Origin: Amblyornis subalaris
Lineage: Eukaryota > Chordata > Aves > Passeriformes > Ptilonorhynchidae
DNA: 64,000 nt
Reading direction: 5' to 3'
Assembly (NCBI GenBank): GCA_018881555.1
Contig: JACAXG010000028.1
Coordinates: 1,694,364-1,758,363, forward strand
Part shown: piece by piece, positions 23,258-34,967 of the stretch
How positions within the stretch are numbered: position 1 is the first letter of the stretch
Layout of the letters: every line of letters starts with the position of its first letter
Made by a program: the position numbers and the translations under genes
Notes under the pieces: generated by a model
Databases searched by the model: none
Told to the model about the DNA's origin: nothing
What the model saw: only the letters and a program-made list of their open reading frames with translations

Positions 23258-23441
23258 CACTCCTGCCAGCTCCGAGGGGCAAGGTGGCTTCTTTTTCCTG
23301 CCTTTTTTTTTCTTTGGCTTTCCCCTCGCTTCCCCTCGTCAACTCGTTTGCCAAGCAGTGGGATTTTACTGCCTCGGCTTCCAAGGAGCCAAGAAATACG
23401 TTTGCTGCTGGGAGCTGGGAGTTGGACATCGTCAAAAACAT

Positions 23442-23523
23442 GCAGCTTCAGGGGTTTTTAGGAGGCAGCTTCAGGGGTTTTTAGGAGGCAGCTCCAGGGT
23501 TTTTTAGGAGGCAGCTCCAGGGA
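23442..23523 (+). repeat. Tandem array, 23-nt unit, about 3.5 copies
   Basis: Units start GCAGCTTCAGGGG or GCAGCTCCAGGG and end TTTTTAGGAG. Copies begin at 23442, 23465, 23488 and 23511. The T-to-C change in the later copies is shared, indicating stepwise duplication. Confidence 0.93.
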
Positions 23524-23813
23524 GCAGCGAAACACCCGCCGAGCTGCAGGACTTGCCCTCCCCAGCTGCATTTCCAGCCTCCCTCCTCCTTAAAACCACG
23601 AACTCCTTGGGATATGGGCAGGCTCTGCCCTGGTGCAGAGTCCAGACCTCCCCTGGGGTCTCCAGGACCCTCCAAGAGCTCTTCTTCCCCTCTCCAGGTA
23701 CTGACAGCNGCATTTGGGACTTGGCCTCTCCCGGATATTGGGGTGTTTCAGATCCAGGTGTGCATGTCTGGGGCCCAGATTCCCCCCACTACAAAACCCA
23801 TCCAACCACAGAG

Positions 23814-23950
23814 TTGTTAAGGTTGGAAAAGCCCTTTGAGATCATCGGGTCCAACCATCAAGCAGCACCACCACGGCCACCGTTAACCCACGTCCTCAAG
23901 TGCCACATCCACACGTTTTTTGAACACTTCCAGGGATTTATTCCTGGCAG
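23814..23950 (-). mobile_element. CR1 LINE fragment, divergent subfamily
   Basis: It reads GTTAAGGTTGGAAAAGCCC, GAGATCATCGGGTCCAACC and AAGTGCCACATCCACACG, then AACACTTCCAGGGATTTATT. It is closely related to the copies at 8.76, 34.57 and 37.59 kb. Confidence 0.88.
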
Positions 23951-24579
23951 GGACAATCGGCAGCAGTGCTCAGGAGATCCATAAAAATGGTGGGGNTTGA
24001 TCTGAGCTCATGAAGCCACCATGGGNAAAACCCTAAAGCTGAGGGGCAGGAAACCACGTCAGAAGGGACCAAGAGAAGCAATGCCCAACCCTTCATGGAT
24101 CTGCCTGGGAACAGGCTCATCCAAAGGGTCCCTGTGTCCCCTCCAGGGGGGATCNAGGTGCTGGAGCACTTTGGTGTCCATCAAACCCACCCTAAAGACC
24201 ACCTTGGTGCCACCAAACACAAACCCCAACCNCCCACAGGAACCCCCTGTGCACATCCAGGATGGGAACAACGTGGAGCTTCCAGCTCCCTCGGGATAAC
24301 TCCAGGCTGGAATNGGCACAGCCTGCCCAGCACCATCCCACAGGAATCCCATGGGGGACAGACANCCACCCCCTGGCAGCAGAGCCCCTCTTCCCTGACG
24401 TTTCCAACCTCACTAAGCCTTTTTTCCTTATAAACGTGAACCAGGCAAGAAGAATAAGTTCACACTTGGAAAAAACCCCACACTTTCCTTCTTTCAAGCC
24501 CAACTTTTTTTTGGGTTCCTGACAAAGCAATATTCTCCAGGCCAGTTGGAATCTGGAAAAATACACTCACTCCAGCTAG

Positions 24580-24960
24580 CCACCATGACTCCAATAACAA
24601 TTATAAAATGTCCAATAAAACTTGTCTGTAATGTCAATTCGAATCTTGAAAAGCAGAATTAAGTGGTATATCAACATTAAACTTTATTGCTTCCTTCGCA
24701 GAGCACAAGTATTGTCAATAAAAGTCCTTCTGAATGAAGAAAAGGGCAGTAAATATTAAATAAACAGGTTTTTGTTGAAATGCTGTAAATGCACCAGAGC
24801 TGCCTTTTACACTGGGACCCTTTTCTGCCTCTGCAGGCTCCCCCCGTGATCGAAACAAGGCAGTAATTGCCCACGATCAATAAAGCGCCAATTAGAGGGG
24901 GCTTGATGCCTGCCTTTACTCGCTGTCATTAGGAGCCTTTATTGGGNGGACTTGGCTGCT
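24580..24960. promoter_or_regulatory. AT-rich, N-poor block, candidate conserved non-coding element
   Basis: It includes CCAATAACAATTATAAAATG, CCAATAAAACTTGTCTG, TAAACTTTATTGC, CAGGTTTTTGTTG and GATCAATAAAGCGCC. It lacks repeats and has few CG. SOX-like ACAAT and AACAAT cores are present, but these short motifs are common by chance. Confidence 0.28.
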
Positions 24961-25112
24961 CCAGGTCCCTCTGGCTGTGCCTGACGTCCCCCAGCGCTCC
25001 CAGGGCCCTGCTGCTCGTGAGGGGCCCTTGGAGGAGCCGGAGGCTCCTGGCTGGGAGCTCGGCAGGGATGGAGCAACCCCGAGGTGAGGAGGGGATCAGA
25101 GAGGAGCACTGG

Positions 25113-25355
25113 ACATAGAATGGTTTGGGGTGAAGGGACCTTAAAGCTCATCCCATTCCACCCCTTGCCATGACAGGGACACCTTCCACTATCCCAGGCT
25201 GCTCCAAGCCCTGTCCAGCCTGGCCTTGGACACTTCCAGGGATGGGGCAGCCACAGCTTCTCTGGGCANCCTGTGCCAGGGCCTCCCCATCCTCACAGGG
25301 AAGAGTTTCTCCCTCATCTCTAACCTAAGCCTGCCCTCCTTCATCTCACCCGACA
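25113..25355 (-). mobile_element. CR1 LINE fragment
   Basis: It begins CATAGAATGGTTTGGGGTG and extends to the TAACCTAAGCCTGCCC block. It ends about 1.1 kb before the LMF1 exon donor at 26453. Confidence 0.93.
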
Positions 25356-26453
25356 GAGAGGGGAGGTTTTGCTTTGTCCACGAGGCAAAATAGGAGTTTT
25401 TTCGGAGTTGGGCTGGATAAAATCCTCCCAGAGACACCAAAACCCTCCGGGGTGTCACCCATCCCAAACACAGCTGGCACCCTGAGACCTCCCTGGTCCA
25501 GACCTCTCCCTCCAGCTGCTCAAGGTCCGTCCCAAAGCAAGCCAAGCTGACCCCAGAAGCTGTGCAGAGGTAAAAGCTGGTGGCCAGCGGCACCCAGACA
25601 CACCAGGAAGCGTTTGGGAAGCAGAAGGCAGCGGGAAGTCGGCGAGGGCACAAAGCCGGCGGGTTTCGTGTCAGACCTTTAAAACCTGATCAGCGTTTTT
25701 GTGGTTTACCAAGGGGGTTTATGAGCTGCTCTCCAGTTTAATCATCACAGGAATTCACAGGAAGCAGCAGCAGCTCCTGAGCATGAATTTCATGATGCTG
25801 GAATGATGCTGAACAAAGAGAGGGCAGCGAGGGATGAAAAGCGAGTGTCTGAGAGGTTTAATGAGCTCTTTGATCTCTGCCAGGACNGAGAGGAGAGAAA
25901 TCAGATGGGCTCTAGGACAGTTTATATGCAGCAGCTTCTCTCTGAGTTCTGCACAGGTACAAAAAAACCCCACCCAAGAACTCAACCGGGATGTGAACAC
26001 CGTTAAATTTTCCAGAAATCATTTCCATTCTGAGCCTCGGCTCAGTAATTCTGGTGTTTGTGAAGAGCAGCTCAGCCATTCTCAGAGATAAAGAACAATC
26101 CTTGAATGGTAAACATGCAAAGAATGATCTCTTCAGAGGGGGAAAAATGTCTATAAAAATTAGGTTTTGGGGAAATGACAAGGATTCAGCACGGCCACCG
26201 GAGCTGCGGATCAGACCCTTCGCACCGATCCCGGCCTGACATTCCTCTGCCACCCCCAATCCAAACCTCCNGCACAGCACTGAGAGCAGCAGGAGACACC
26301 CAGGAATTCATGGCTGGGAATCATCTCCACTCCCCGGAGCCCGGACCTGCCCACCGAGCCGGCTCCTCCGGATGCTGCTCCGGAGTCAGATCCCGGGAGC
26401 CCCGGCACCGGCCAGGGCAGGAGCCTCTGGAAGCAGAGGCAGGAGCGTCTCAC

Positions 26454-26621
26454 CTGGAAGAGGATCTGCAGGAGGCCGTGCAGGATGCACATCCTGCGGC
26501 CCAGGAGCAGGAAGAAGGGCACCACGAGCTCCACGAAGTGGTTGACCAAGGTCTCGAAGCGGTGGAACCACCAGGGCGAGCGGTGCANGAAGTACGAGAT
26601 GGGGTTGGGCAGCGGCTGCGT
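26454..26621 (-). CDS. LMF1: LMF1 internal coding exon (56 codons)
   Basis: LMF1 is a multi-pass endoplasmic reticulum membrane protein needed for folding and assembly of lipoprotein lipase, hepatic lipase and endothelial lipase. Read on the minus strand, this exon encodes a peptide starting TQPLPNPISYF, then SPWWFHRFETL, then VNHFVELVVPFFLLLGRR, and ending ILHGLLQILFQ. It aligns without gaps to the human protein as I remember it, at about residues 244-299. The acceptor reads tttccctcttgtgttgcag just before the first ACG codon, and the donor is CAG followed by gtgagacgc. The exon is 168 nt long, phase 0 at both ends. The membrane-proximal SPWWFHRFET stretch is typical of the lipase maturation factor family; LMF2 is a less good fit because of the VELVVPFF-LGRR context. 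An N at 26588 is the first base of codon 12 and would be leucine for C or T. It is spliced to the exon at 2303-2459. Confidence 0.96.
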
Positions 26622-26799
26622 CTGCAACACAAGAGGGAAAAGGGAATCAACCCCCTCCCAAACTTGTTATCCAGGGGAACTACAGACTGTGGGCCTTTTT
26701 CCTTATTTCTGCCCCNAGGTTTGCCCTCATCCTTCACCTCCGTGAGCTCATTTCTCTGCAGAGAAAACGACTTCACCCAAGCTTTTTCCACGCGTCTGT

Positions 26800-27650
26800 A
26801 AACAAATTTAACTTTTAATAACCACGAGTTTGAATGTTCCCTGTTTTTCCATCACAACCAAACCCCATCTGAAATGAACCCCCACTGTTGTTTAAGCCCG
26901 AAATGTCACACGCAGCTCGGCACTGAGGGGTGCCAAACTGAGTGAAGATGCTCAGAGCGACGGAGCCGATCCAGAAACCGAGCCCAAGATTTCCGCAGGG
27001 TCAGGCCTCGGGTCAAGCAGAGCCAGGAATGGGAACCAGATTTCCAAACCTAGGGAGATCTGCTTTCAAAATGTTTCGCTTTGAGAGAAATGTGGCGGTG
27101 GAGCTGCCTTCCAAGATGGCAATTTGGGAGAGGAAAGTGTAATTCCTCTAAACATGTTAGACTGGTTAAGGTATTTACATGCTGGCCTTGGGATAATATT
27201 ATTCTTTTATCAGCCTGAAGTTTTTTGACACTGGGAGATTTTCCATCCAGGANAAGAGAGCTGCAAATTTTTCAAAAGGAAACAACCCCACATTCTGATA
27301 AGTTAATAACTGCCACCCTAAGAAACCCCACAATCTGAGCAAAAAATAAAAATTTATCTTAGCGTATCTGACAGGCTCAAATTCCCTGGCATTGTTTTAA
27401 AACTGCGACAACAACAAAAAAAAAGAGAGAGAGAGGTTGAAAACACAAATGTTAATTGGAGGAGACACAACACATCTTTAAATTATTTGNAGTTAAATCC
27501 AAAATACAAACAAAACAGGGAAAGTCCTGTAGGCGTGGCAGCCGAGCGCGCTCCCGCTGCCAAATCCCACAACTATTGTAATTCCTTATTAGCAAAGCTG
27601 GGATTCATAAAGCCGTTGCTTTCCACGGGCTGGAGCAGCCCCTCAGGACA
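26800..27650. other. AT-rich intronic stretch upstream of the LMF1 exon
   Basis: Segments such as TTTCGCTTTGAGAGAAATG, GGATAATATTATTC and TAAAATTTATCTTAGCG have low CG and no recognisable transposon. No coding exon could be identified. It may contain conserved non-coding sequence. Confidence 0.3.
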
Positions 27651-28217
27651 GGAGACCGCATCCTTCCTCCCTGGGCCANGGCGCCGGATGGGGCCGGGCC
27701 GGGGTCAGCGAGCTCTGCCAAGGCCGCTCCGGCCGGGCCGGGGGGTCAGGGCAGCCCCAGGCCCCACCCAGGGCCCTTCCCCTGCCCCGGGACCTGCTCC
27801 GAGTTAATTCCTTGTTGGACTCCCTGCCAGCATTCCCAGAGCGCCAGGCAGGCTCACAAAGGGATTTCTTTTTTTACCTNGATCCCAAATAGCTGAGAAA
27901 TGCTTTTATCGTTCCAAAAAGGCAGGTTGTTCCTTGGCTCCTTTTAGTATTATTAATATTTTTTTTTAAGTGCTTTAACCAAACCTGACCTGGCTGAGGT
28001 ATCGATCCTGCAGGTTGGAATGTTTGGCACTTAGGGATGAGGCCCACGGAGAGCAGTCAGGATTACAGGTGTAACTACACACCCACTTACGATATCAATT
28101 AATACATTAATAAGTATTATTCCCACTTGTTGTTCGGGTTGGGACTCGAGATGTCATTCCTCAACTTGTTTAAGGGCAGGAAGAGGAAAGTCCAGCCTCA
28201 AATCCCACTGCAGTGGG

Positions 28218-28416
28218 AAGTTCAGGTTGGAGGGTGTGAGGGTGGGGAGGCCCTGGCACAGGGTGCCCAGAGAAGCTGTGGCTGCCCCTGGATCCCTGGA
28301 AGTGTCCAAGGCCAGGTTGGACGGGGCTTGGAGCAACCTGGGATNGTGGAAGGTGTTGGGGTTGGACTGGATGGGCTTTAAGACCCCTCCGAACCCAAAC
28401 CAATCCGGGATTTTAG
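28218..28416 (+). mobile_element. CR1 LINE fragment
   Basis: It runs from AGGTTGGAGGGTGTGAGGG to AACCCAAACCAATCCGGG. The tail CTTTAAGACCCCTCCGAACC is diverged compared with most copies. Confidence 0.93.
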
Positions 28417-28920
28417 GATAAGCCAAACCCCAGCGCTAGGGAAGGGATTCACATGTCCCAGATATCCTTTAAAAGCTGCTGGGGGAGGAGAGCTCTGTGT
28501 GTGTGNGTTCCTCCCAATGCCTTCCAGATGCTGCCCAGGTTTCCCGGGAGGAGAGCCGTGTTTACTCGGGATGGGGCGTTGAGGCAGGAGCAAAGACCCA
28601 GAGCAGCCTGTGAGTCACCAGGAGCCTGGGATGCTGGAAAACTTCCTGGATTCTTCCTGGATTCTCAGNCCACCACTGCCCACAGGCACCCAGTGCTGGG
28701 GAAAGCACCCAGGGCACCTTTGTGGGATTACAGAGGGGATTTGCCCCCCACCTGCTATCCCAGAGTAATCCTATCCTACGGAAACATCCTGGCGGTGTTG
28801 GAGGTGGCGGTGTCAGAGCCCAGGAGGAGGGAAGAGCTTCCCAGGCTCTCCTCACCCAGCTTGTTTCTGGGATTTTGAGCTTTACACTTTGCCTCGTGGC
28901 TGCTCTGCGAGAATTACGGA

Positions 28921-29228
28921 AGCCTGGAATGGTTTGGGNTGGAAGGGANCTGAAGGATCATTTAATTCCCACCCCCTGCCATGGGCAGGGACACCTTCCA
29001 CTATCCCAGGNNGCTCCAAGCCCCCTCCAGCCTGGCCTTGGACACTTCCAGGNACGGGGCAGCCACAGCTTCTCTGGGCACCCTGTGCCAGGGCCTCACC
29101 CCCTCACAAGGAATAATTTCTTCCCAATATCCCATCTAACCCTGCTCTTTTCCAGTTTGAAGCCATTCCCCTTTATCCTGTCGCTCCAGTCCCTGAAGAA
29201 GATTCCCTCTCCATCTCTTCACCCTAAG
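28921..29228 (-). mobile_element. CR1 LINE fragment
   Basis: It starts with TGGAATGGTTTGGGnTGG and extends to CTCCATCTCTTCACCC, about 305 nt. It contains several N, including two adjacent N inside the normally invariant CAGGCTGCTCC block. Confidence 0.93.
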
Positions 29229-29679
29229 AAGCATCCTAGAAGCAGCCAGCAGTTCCTCTACACCCAGGACTGGGATCCCCTGACACAGAGACACGGAAAA
29301 CGCAGCTCCAAGTCCGATGGAACTCAATCAGCCATCCCGAGGTGGATGCACACGGAGAGGGAGCGAGCGGAGCCGTGGGCTCGGAGCAGCCCCGCGTCCG
29401 GGCACCTCTGTGAGACATAAAACGTGTTTTTAAATCAAAAAACAATTAGCAAAGCCCGGCTCTGTGTGTCAGCACAAGGTGCAACACCATAATAACAACC
29501 CTTGNGCCTCCCCCCCAACCTCCCGCAGCCCCGAGAGAAACTGCTGCTGGAAACGCCTCTGGAAATCGGGGCAGGAAAATGAATTCCATAATTCACGGGG
29601 CAGATTTGTAAGGTGTGAGTGCTGCTGGAGGAATTCTGGGTCGCCAGCCCGGGCCTGTTCCCCGGCTTGGCTCGACCAG

Positions 29680-29830
29680 GTTTTACGAGGGCTGGTAACA
29701 GAGTCTAAAAATATGCACCATAAACTGTTTTTTCTCCCTAAGGGGTCTATGGTTTAATTATGTTCTTAGTGAGAACCATTAAAGTGCTAAGTACCTGAAG
29801 ACTCCTAATTTACTAAACTATACCCCACTA
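29680..29830. promoter_or_regulatory. AT-rich block without repeats
   Basis: It reads through ACAGAGTCTAAAAATATGC, CCATAAACTG, TTAATTATGTTCTTAGTG and CCTAATTTACTAAAC with no CG for over 100 nt and no N. It is listed as a possible conserved non-coding element from composition only. Confidence 0.25.
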
Positions 29831-30067
29831 AAAGCCAACAGAAGGCCATTATACAGCAGAAGGAAGGCTCTTCTGGCCTGTAAATGCCCCAGCTCCCTCC
29901 TCCCAGCCCCATTATTGCCGTGGCTCTCCACAAACTCCGAGGGAGGATTTAATCCCAGGCTTGGAGAGCCCGGCTCAGGCCAGGGAAATCGCCAGGCTCT
30001 CCTCCAGGGAACAAGCCCCACATTGTCCTCGAACAACCCACTGCTCAGACAGGGGCTGGGGGCAAAC

Positions 30068-30150
30068 CGGGATAGGGGAAGGTGTCCCTGCCCATGGAAT
30101 GGGATGGGCTTTAAGGTCCTTCCAACCCAAACCATCCCGGGATTCTTCAT
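30068..30150 (+). mobile_element. Short CR1 3' fragment
   Basis: It reads GGGATAGGGGAAGGTGTCCC to CAAACCATCCCGGGATTC. With the minus fragment at 30214 it forms an inverted pair with the 3' ends facing each other. Confidence 0.9.
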
Positions 30151-30213
30151 GTCTCACAGCACAGCTCCCATGCAAGGAGCTGTGCAGCATGGGAGTGTGG
30201 AGGTGGAGGGTAA

Positions 30214-30270
30214 GGAATCACAGGATCATGGAATGGTTTGGGTNGGAAAAGCCCTCTAAGAGGGTCCAGC
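30214..30270 (-). mobile_element. Short CR1 3' tail fragment
   Basis: It reads GAATCACAGGATCATGGAATG and GGTTTGGGTnGGAAAAGCCC, then loses similarity after CTAAGAGGGTCCAGCC. Confidence 0.88.
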
Positions 30271-30372
30271 CAAGTGCATTTAATGGCAGAAAAATCTTGA
30301 AAAACAGAAGGAAATGGAACAACAGCAAATAGGAATAAATAATGAGAAGAAGCAACTATTTGGTCTAAAGGA

Positions 30373-30617
30373 ACAGAATCCCAGACTGGTTTGGGTTGGG
30401 AAGGACCTTAAAGCCCACCCAGTTCCAACCCCAACACCTTCCACTATCCCAGGGTGCTCCAAGCCCCTTCCAGCCTGGCCTGGGACACTTCCAGGGATGG
30501 GGCAGCCACAGCTTCTCCGGGCAACCTGTGCCAGGGCCTCCCCACCCTCACAGATATTGGAATTCCTTCCCAATATCCCACCTAACCTGCCCTCTGGCAT
30601 TCCCTTTGTCCTATGGA
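30373..30617 (-). mobile_element. CR1 LINE fragment
   Basis: It begins CAGAATCCCAGACTGG and runs to the CCTTTGTCCTATGG block. It shares the TTCCAACCCCAACACCTTCC subfamily variant with copies at 7.1 and 42.8 kb. Confidence 0.93.
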
Positions 30618-31459
30618 ATCACGGAATATCCTCCCCATGACCCTCAAAGAGGAGCAGCGAACCCGTCAGGAACAGCTCCAGGGCTCCGCAGGATCCCACA
30701 GTGAGGAGAGAGGGAAAGCCTCTGGCACACAGAGNGAAGCGTGAGGAGCAGCAGTCCCCTGGACAACCAGGCCGAGAGGTTTATTAAAAGTTTTCTTGAG
30801 TGCCTGTGGAAGATCCAGACGAACTGCCAAGCTCAGCTCTGCAGCCTCCCGAGCACTGAGCCGTGAACTCATCTCCTCGGCTTCAAAGCAAAGCCCTCGC
30901 CTCTCCCGCGCTTCGGACCAGAAAATGGAAAGGATTCTCCATCGTGGAGCGTGATCGGAGCGGCGTGGTCCAACAGGCTGTTTCCCTGCCAGTCCATTCC
31001 GCCTCAGATCCTGACCTTTCCTCCTTTATCCATCTGCACATCAAAGCCCCACGTTCCCGAGCCCGAGTCGGGAACGTCTTCCCGGCCCCGCGCGAGGAGA
31101 GGAGGCGGACGGGGTCGCTCCCAGCTGCTGGGAAGTGTGGGAAGATGAGTGTCCTGCTCAAGGCAGGCTGTCTGTGCTGTGCAGCAACCAGGGACCCCTG
31201 CAGAACACCCTCCTTGGAACAGGGGGGGATTCCGGAGCTTCCCCGCCGTGGCTGGGGCTCCACGCGGGCAGTGGATGATCGGCGAGCACCACAGGGATTT
31301 TGCACAAGGATACTCCTGTAGGGAAAGGTTTGGGAAGGAAATGGAGCAGGGAGCTGCTCAGGCTGGGTTTAAACCCAGCAGCACCTTCTGCTGGGGGTGT
31401 TTTATCTGCGCCCTCCACGCCCACGCTCCCGAAATACTCCCGCGAGAGCTGAGCAGTTA

Positions 31460-31960
31460 AAAATAGCCCCTTCAGAACTTTCCCGTTATTAATAAGATTC
31501 CAATCAAAATAAGAATCAGAAGGGAANAAAAAAAANAAATTAAAAAGCTGTCCCTGGCTTGAAAGGCACACCGCCCCAACACCNGGCGGGTCGCGAGGGG
31601 TCGGCCCTTCGGCAGCGCAATATCGAAATAATCGAGGCTCGCNGAAGGCATCAGAAGAAAAGTTGCCTGTATGTTCTGGCTGGGCAGAGCTCCCCGTGCC
31701 CAGTCAATAGTGATATTCAGTGCACAGAAAAACAGCCTGGAATCTGCCTGTGTGAGACAGCGGAGCAAGCCAAGGAGATGTGTGTTTGACTCGGTGCCAG
31801 CGCGACCATAAAATGTTGGCAATTTAGTAGAGACGCAGAGCCGCGCCACTCTCCCCAAGGACCTAAATAAACTTCAGATGGAGAACATATATTTTTACTT
31901 TTTTATATATATAAATCTGCTGTTTCATTTTTAACTCCTTTCCCTGGGCTGGAGAGTTTT
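31460..31960. other. AT-rich block with T/A runs, no repeat family recognised
   Basis: It includes TTATTAATAAGATTCC, AATCAAAATAAGAATC and TTACTTTTTTATATATATAA. A central part around 31640-31800 is more complex and N-poor and could be conserved non-coding sequence. Confidence 0.3.
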
Positions 31961-32999
31961 GCAGAGCTCACACGGGTCCCCCGTTCCTCCCATCCGAGCG
32001 AGGGCTCGGCGAGGAGGAGTTCAAAGCGTGAAAAATCCGCGCCGTGATTCCCGGCTGGAGTTTGGGTTTCTNGGGGAATGGTGGCTGCAGCCGCCGGAGC
32101 GGGGAGAGGGGGCTCGGGAGAAAGTTCTGCTGGGCAATTTCACGCCTCGGCACTGTAAAATATTCCCAAGGAATTTGTCGTTCTCCCGTCGGCCGAGTTG
32201 CGCCAGCGGAAGGGAAACCTTCCCGCCAAGCTTCGCTCAGGATGAGCCGCCCCAGCACGAGCGAGGATGGACTGGGGGGACACTGAAGGACGGGGCTGGA
32301 ATTCCAGCAGGCTGGGTGGGGGCAGGAGGCTCCTTTTTGTTTGCTTTTCCAGACTGCACCTACTCCTGAGCCATCCCTCTCCAGGAACAGAGCCCACATT
32401 TCCAGGGCCAGCAGCANCCCTGTTTATTGACACTGCTCCTCCGTAACGTGCTCCGAGCTGCTCCCAGAATATCCAGTTAATTGTGGATGGATTACAGATT
32501 CACCTATTTATTCTGGACATTCTTGGAGAGGTCCTGAGCTAAAATTACACGAGGAACCACTGAACTGTTCAGGCTATTTATTTGTTCAAAACCCCTTCCA
32601 AATAATTACCGGGGCCTGGGACAGACATCTNGGCTCTGGCGGGGCCAGGAGGAGCTGGTGGAACCAAGGTGCGTCCTCAGTGCCTTTGGGGAGAAGGTTT
32701 GGCTTGTTAGGAGCAGCAGAGATGGATCCAGTTGGGTTTAGGGAGTGGAACAGACTGGAAGGTCCATCCATAAGAATAACCTTAATATTATAAAGGCAAA
32801 AACAGGATCTAGGAGCAACACAAGAAGGACCCATCCCCAAGGCAATGGGAGAGCCGCAGAAATCCCTCTCCAGGATCGCTGTTCCCATCAGATGGTGCTG
32901 CTCTGTCTCTCTCTCCGGGATTTTCCGCCACAGGAACGCGCTCCCTGGCCCGGAGCTCCCCTTCCCTGCGGATCGCTCCCCGGGCCGCTCACCAATATT

Positions 33000-33440
33000 T
33001 TAAATTGCCATTTAAAGAGCATATTGCAAACGTGATCCTTTAATTGGTCACTNTTATGGCTCTCTATTAGAGAAGACAAGTTTTTCCACACAAGGTAAGC
33101 CCTCGCGAAAGCCCTGAAAATGTTTCAAAACAAGCTGGGGCTGATATATTTATTATGCATTTCTCCGTGTATAAATAATTCCACNAAAAGGGACGTACTG
33201 AGTGGAAACTCCATTTAAAACGTGATCCCAGATGGTGGCAAAGCTCTAAAATTGCAAGGCAACATGTAAAGAAAGATTAACGACCTCAAACAGGCCCAAA
33301 TTTATGAGGTGAAAGCCCCTGTAATCCTGGAGAAAAATGATACCAAACCTTAGAGCAGACAGCTCAAAAATACCTCTGCTTACTTCATGTGCCCTCTGCC
33401 ATTTTACATTTGCCTTTAACACCCATTATTTGGGGTTCAT
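33000..33440. promoter_or_regulatory. AT-rich block, candidate conserved non-coding element
   Basis: It contains TTAATTGGTCAC, GCTCTCTATTAGAG, GATATATTTATTATGC, AGATTAACGACC and CACCCATTATTTGGGG. CG is rare and no transposon is recognisable. It is typical of distal regulatory sequence, but unproven. Confidence 0.28.
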
Positions 33441-33985
33441 TGGGTGTTTTCTCCCGCAGGCCAGAGGTTTCTCTTCGGTTCAGGAGCACGGTGATGGATT
33501 TGCCAGCTCCCACCAGGTACCAGGAGCAACCGGGAAATCAGGAAACAGGGAGAGCGATGGGAATAAGCAGAGGAAAGGAGGGAGAACGGAGCCAGGACAG
33601 CAGGACAAGCCTCGAGCATCGCTGTAAAACCCAAAGCTCCACCACTGAGTGGGCTGAGGTGACAGAGCTTAAAAATTCCAACCTTAACTTCTTGTTCTGC
33701 CCAACNTTCCAAAGGGAAGGATGTCAACGTTTCATCCCAAGGAATGTGGGTCACCCCAGGCCAGCAGCATCTTCCATGCTCTCAGCTCCAGCCAGGACCA
33801 GGCTGGGTGGCACAGCCCATTCCCCTGAGATCTCTGGCACCTCCAACGTTCCCACCNCAGCAAGGCCACCTGGACCACTTTACTCCAACATTTTTCAGCG
33901 CACTGGGATTTTCCAACCTTTCCAGCAGAGTTCCTTGCACACCCTGGTGCCTCGAAGGGCAAACCCACTGCTTTGGAGAGTGGAA

Positions 33986-34033
33986 GAACATCCTTCTGAA
34001 CATCCTTCTGGACATCTTTCTGAACATCTTTCC
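33986..34033 (+). repeat. Tandem array, 12-nt unit, four copies
   Basis: The unit is GAACATCCTTCT with small changes (GGACATCTTTCT, GAACATCTTTCC). Being a multiple of three it would encode a DVQK-like repeat on the minus strand, but there is no sign of a gene. Confidence 0.93.
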
Positions 34034-34309
34034 AANGGCTGCACCCGCTCAGAGGACCCAGAGCTTCCCCCTTCCGCTCCCAACCCCAAGAACACCCCAC
34101 GGCTGCTCTCCCATTCCTTCATTTTTTCCCCCCCTTTCAAAGTCCAGTGCTAAACCCAGGCCCAGTCTCCTTCAGAGGGCCCTTTTTTCCCGATGTGTGC
34201 TCATAAACAGGAGCTCAGCACCAGGCCAAGGAACACACGGAGCCCCGGCTCGTGCCTGTGTTTGGATTAGGCACTTTCGCGGCCTGGACATTTACAGGAG
34301 GGTTGGGGT

Positions 34310-34352
34310 TTGTTTTTTTTTTTCCTTCTCCCCCCGCCCCCCCCCCCGCCTC
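34310..34352 (+). repeat. T-run followed by poly-C tract
   Basis: A run of T leads into TCCCCCCGCCCCCCCCCCC; the complementary strand is poly-G and could form a G-quadruplex. Confidence 0.9.
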
Positions 34353-34566
34353 CACGACTGGAGACAAACAGTGAGAGCTTTCATAAAACGTGTTCACAAA
34401 GGGTAAATTGTGCCACGAGGAGCCCGACTACCTGGTTGGTCACTGGAATTCTCCGAACTGGAACGCCACGGCGCTCCCGGCCAAACCCGGCGCCGGCGGC
34501 AGGACGGGGGAGCTCGCTTAACTCTGCAGCTGCCCGGGACACAGAGCACCCTCAACACAGGACTGC

Positions 34567-34664
34567 TGAATCAGCTGGGTTGGAAAAGAGCTCCGAGATC
34601 ATCCAGTCCAGGGCCACCACGAATCCTCGTCCCCAAGTGCCACAGCCGCACGGTTTTTAAATCC
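34567..34664 (-). mobile_element. CR1 3' fragment, divergent subfamily
   Basis: It reads GAATCAGCTGGGTTGG, GAGATCATCCAGTCCAGG and CCCAAGTGCCACAGCCGC, ending in GGTTTTTAAATCC. Confidence 0.85.
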
Positions 34665-34967
34665 AGCGCCGGCTCCACAGGAATCGCCACGACTGAGCCA
34701 GGTCTGGACCTCCCGTTCGTCCAGGAGCAGGATGGGATAAAAATAAGACACCAGAAAAAAGCCAGGTTGCTGTCCCAAAGATGGAGCCAAACGCTTGGGA
34801 GAGTTTGTTCCTGTTTTAGGCTTTCTCCCCAGGAACAAAGGAGGCGGCCTGAAGGAATTTAGGGCAAGCACAAGTCACAAGGAGAGTCTCGGCCTTGAGG
34901 AGCTGACACAGACTCTGCTGGGGGAATCCAGCAGCCAGTCCTGCCCCCCTCGCCAGTGAACGAGGGC

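Larger units (their letters stand above)
2460..26453 (-). other. LMF1: LMF1 intron of about 24.0 kb between the two visible exons
   Basis: Both boundaries are set by the exon splice sites (gtgagacgc donor at the right, ccccgcgcag acceptor at the left). The encoded peptides are adjacent in the human protein, so no exon should be hidden inside. It carries CR1 copies, the 12.5 kb minisatellite, smaller tandem arrays, CpG-rich segments at 13.5 and 19.7-20.3 kb, and AT-rich blocks. Stretches in which I see nothing definable include 2480-3920, 5250-6400, 8050-8750, 9500-10770, 11400-12540, 13950-14570, 15230-16800, 18250-19740, 20960-21580, 21850-23220 and 25360-26450. Confidence 0.85.

Noticed and set aside
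26175..26801. 208-codon plus-strand frame across the LMF1 exon
   Set aside because: It is the antisense shadow of the conserved minus-strand exon.
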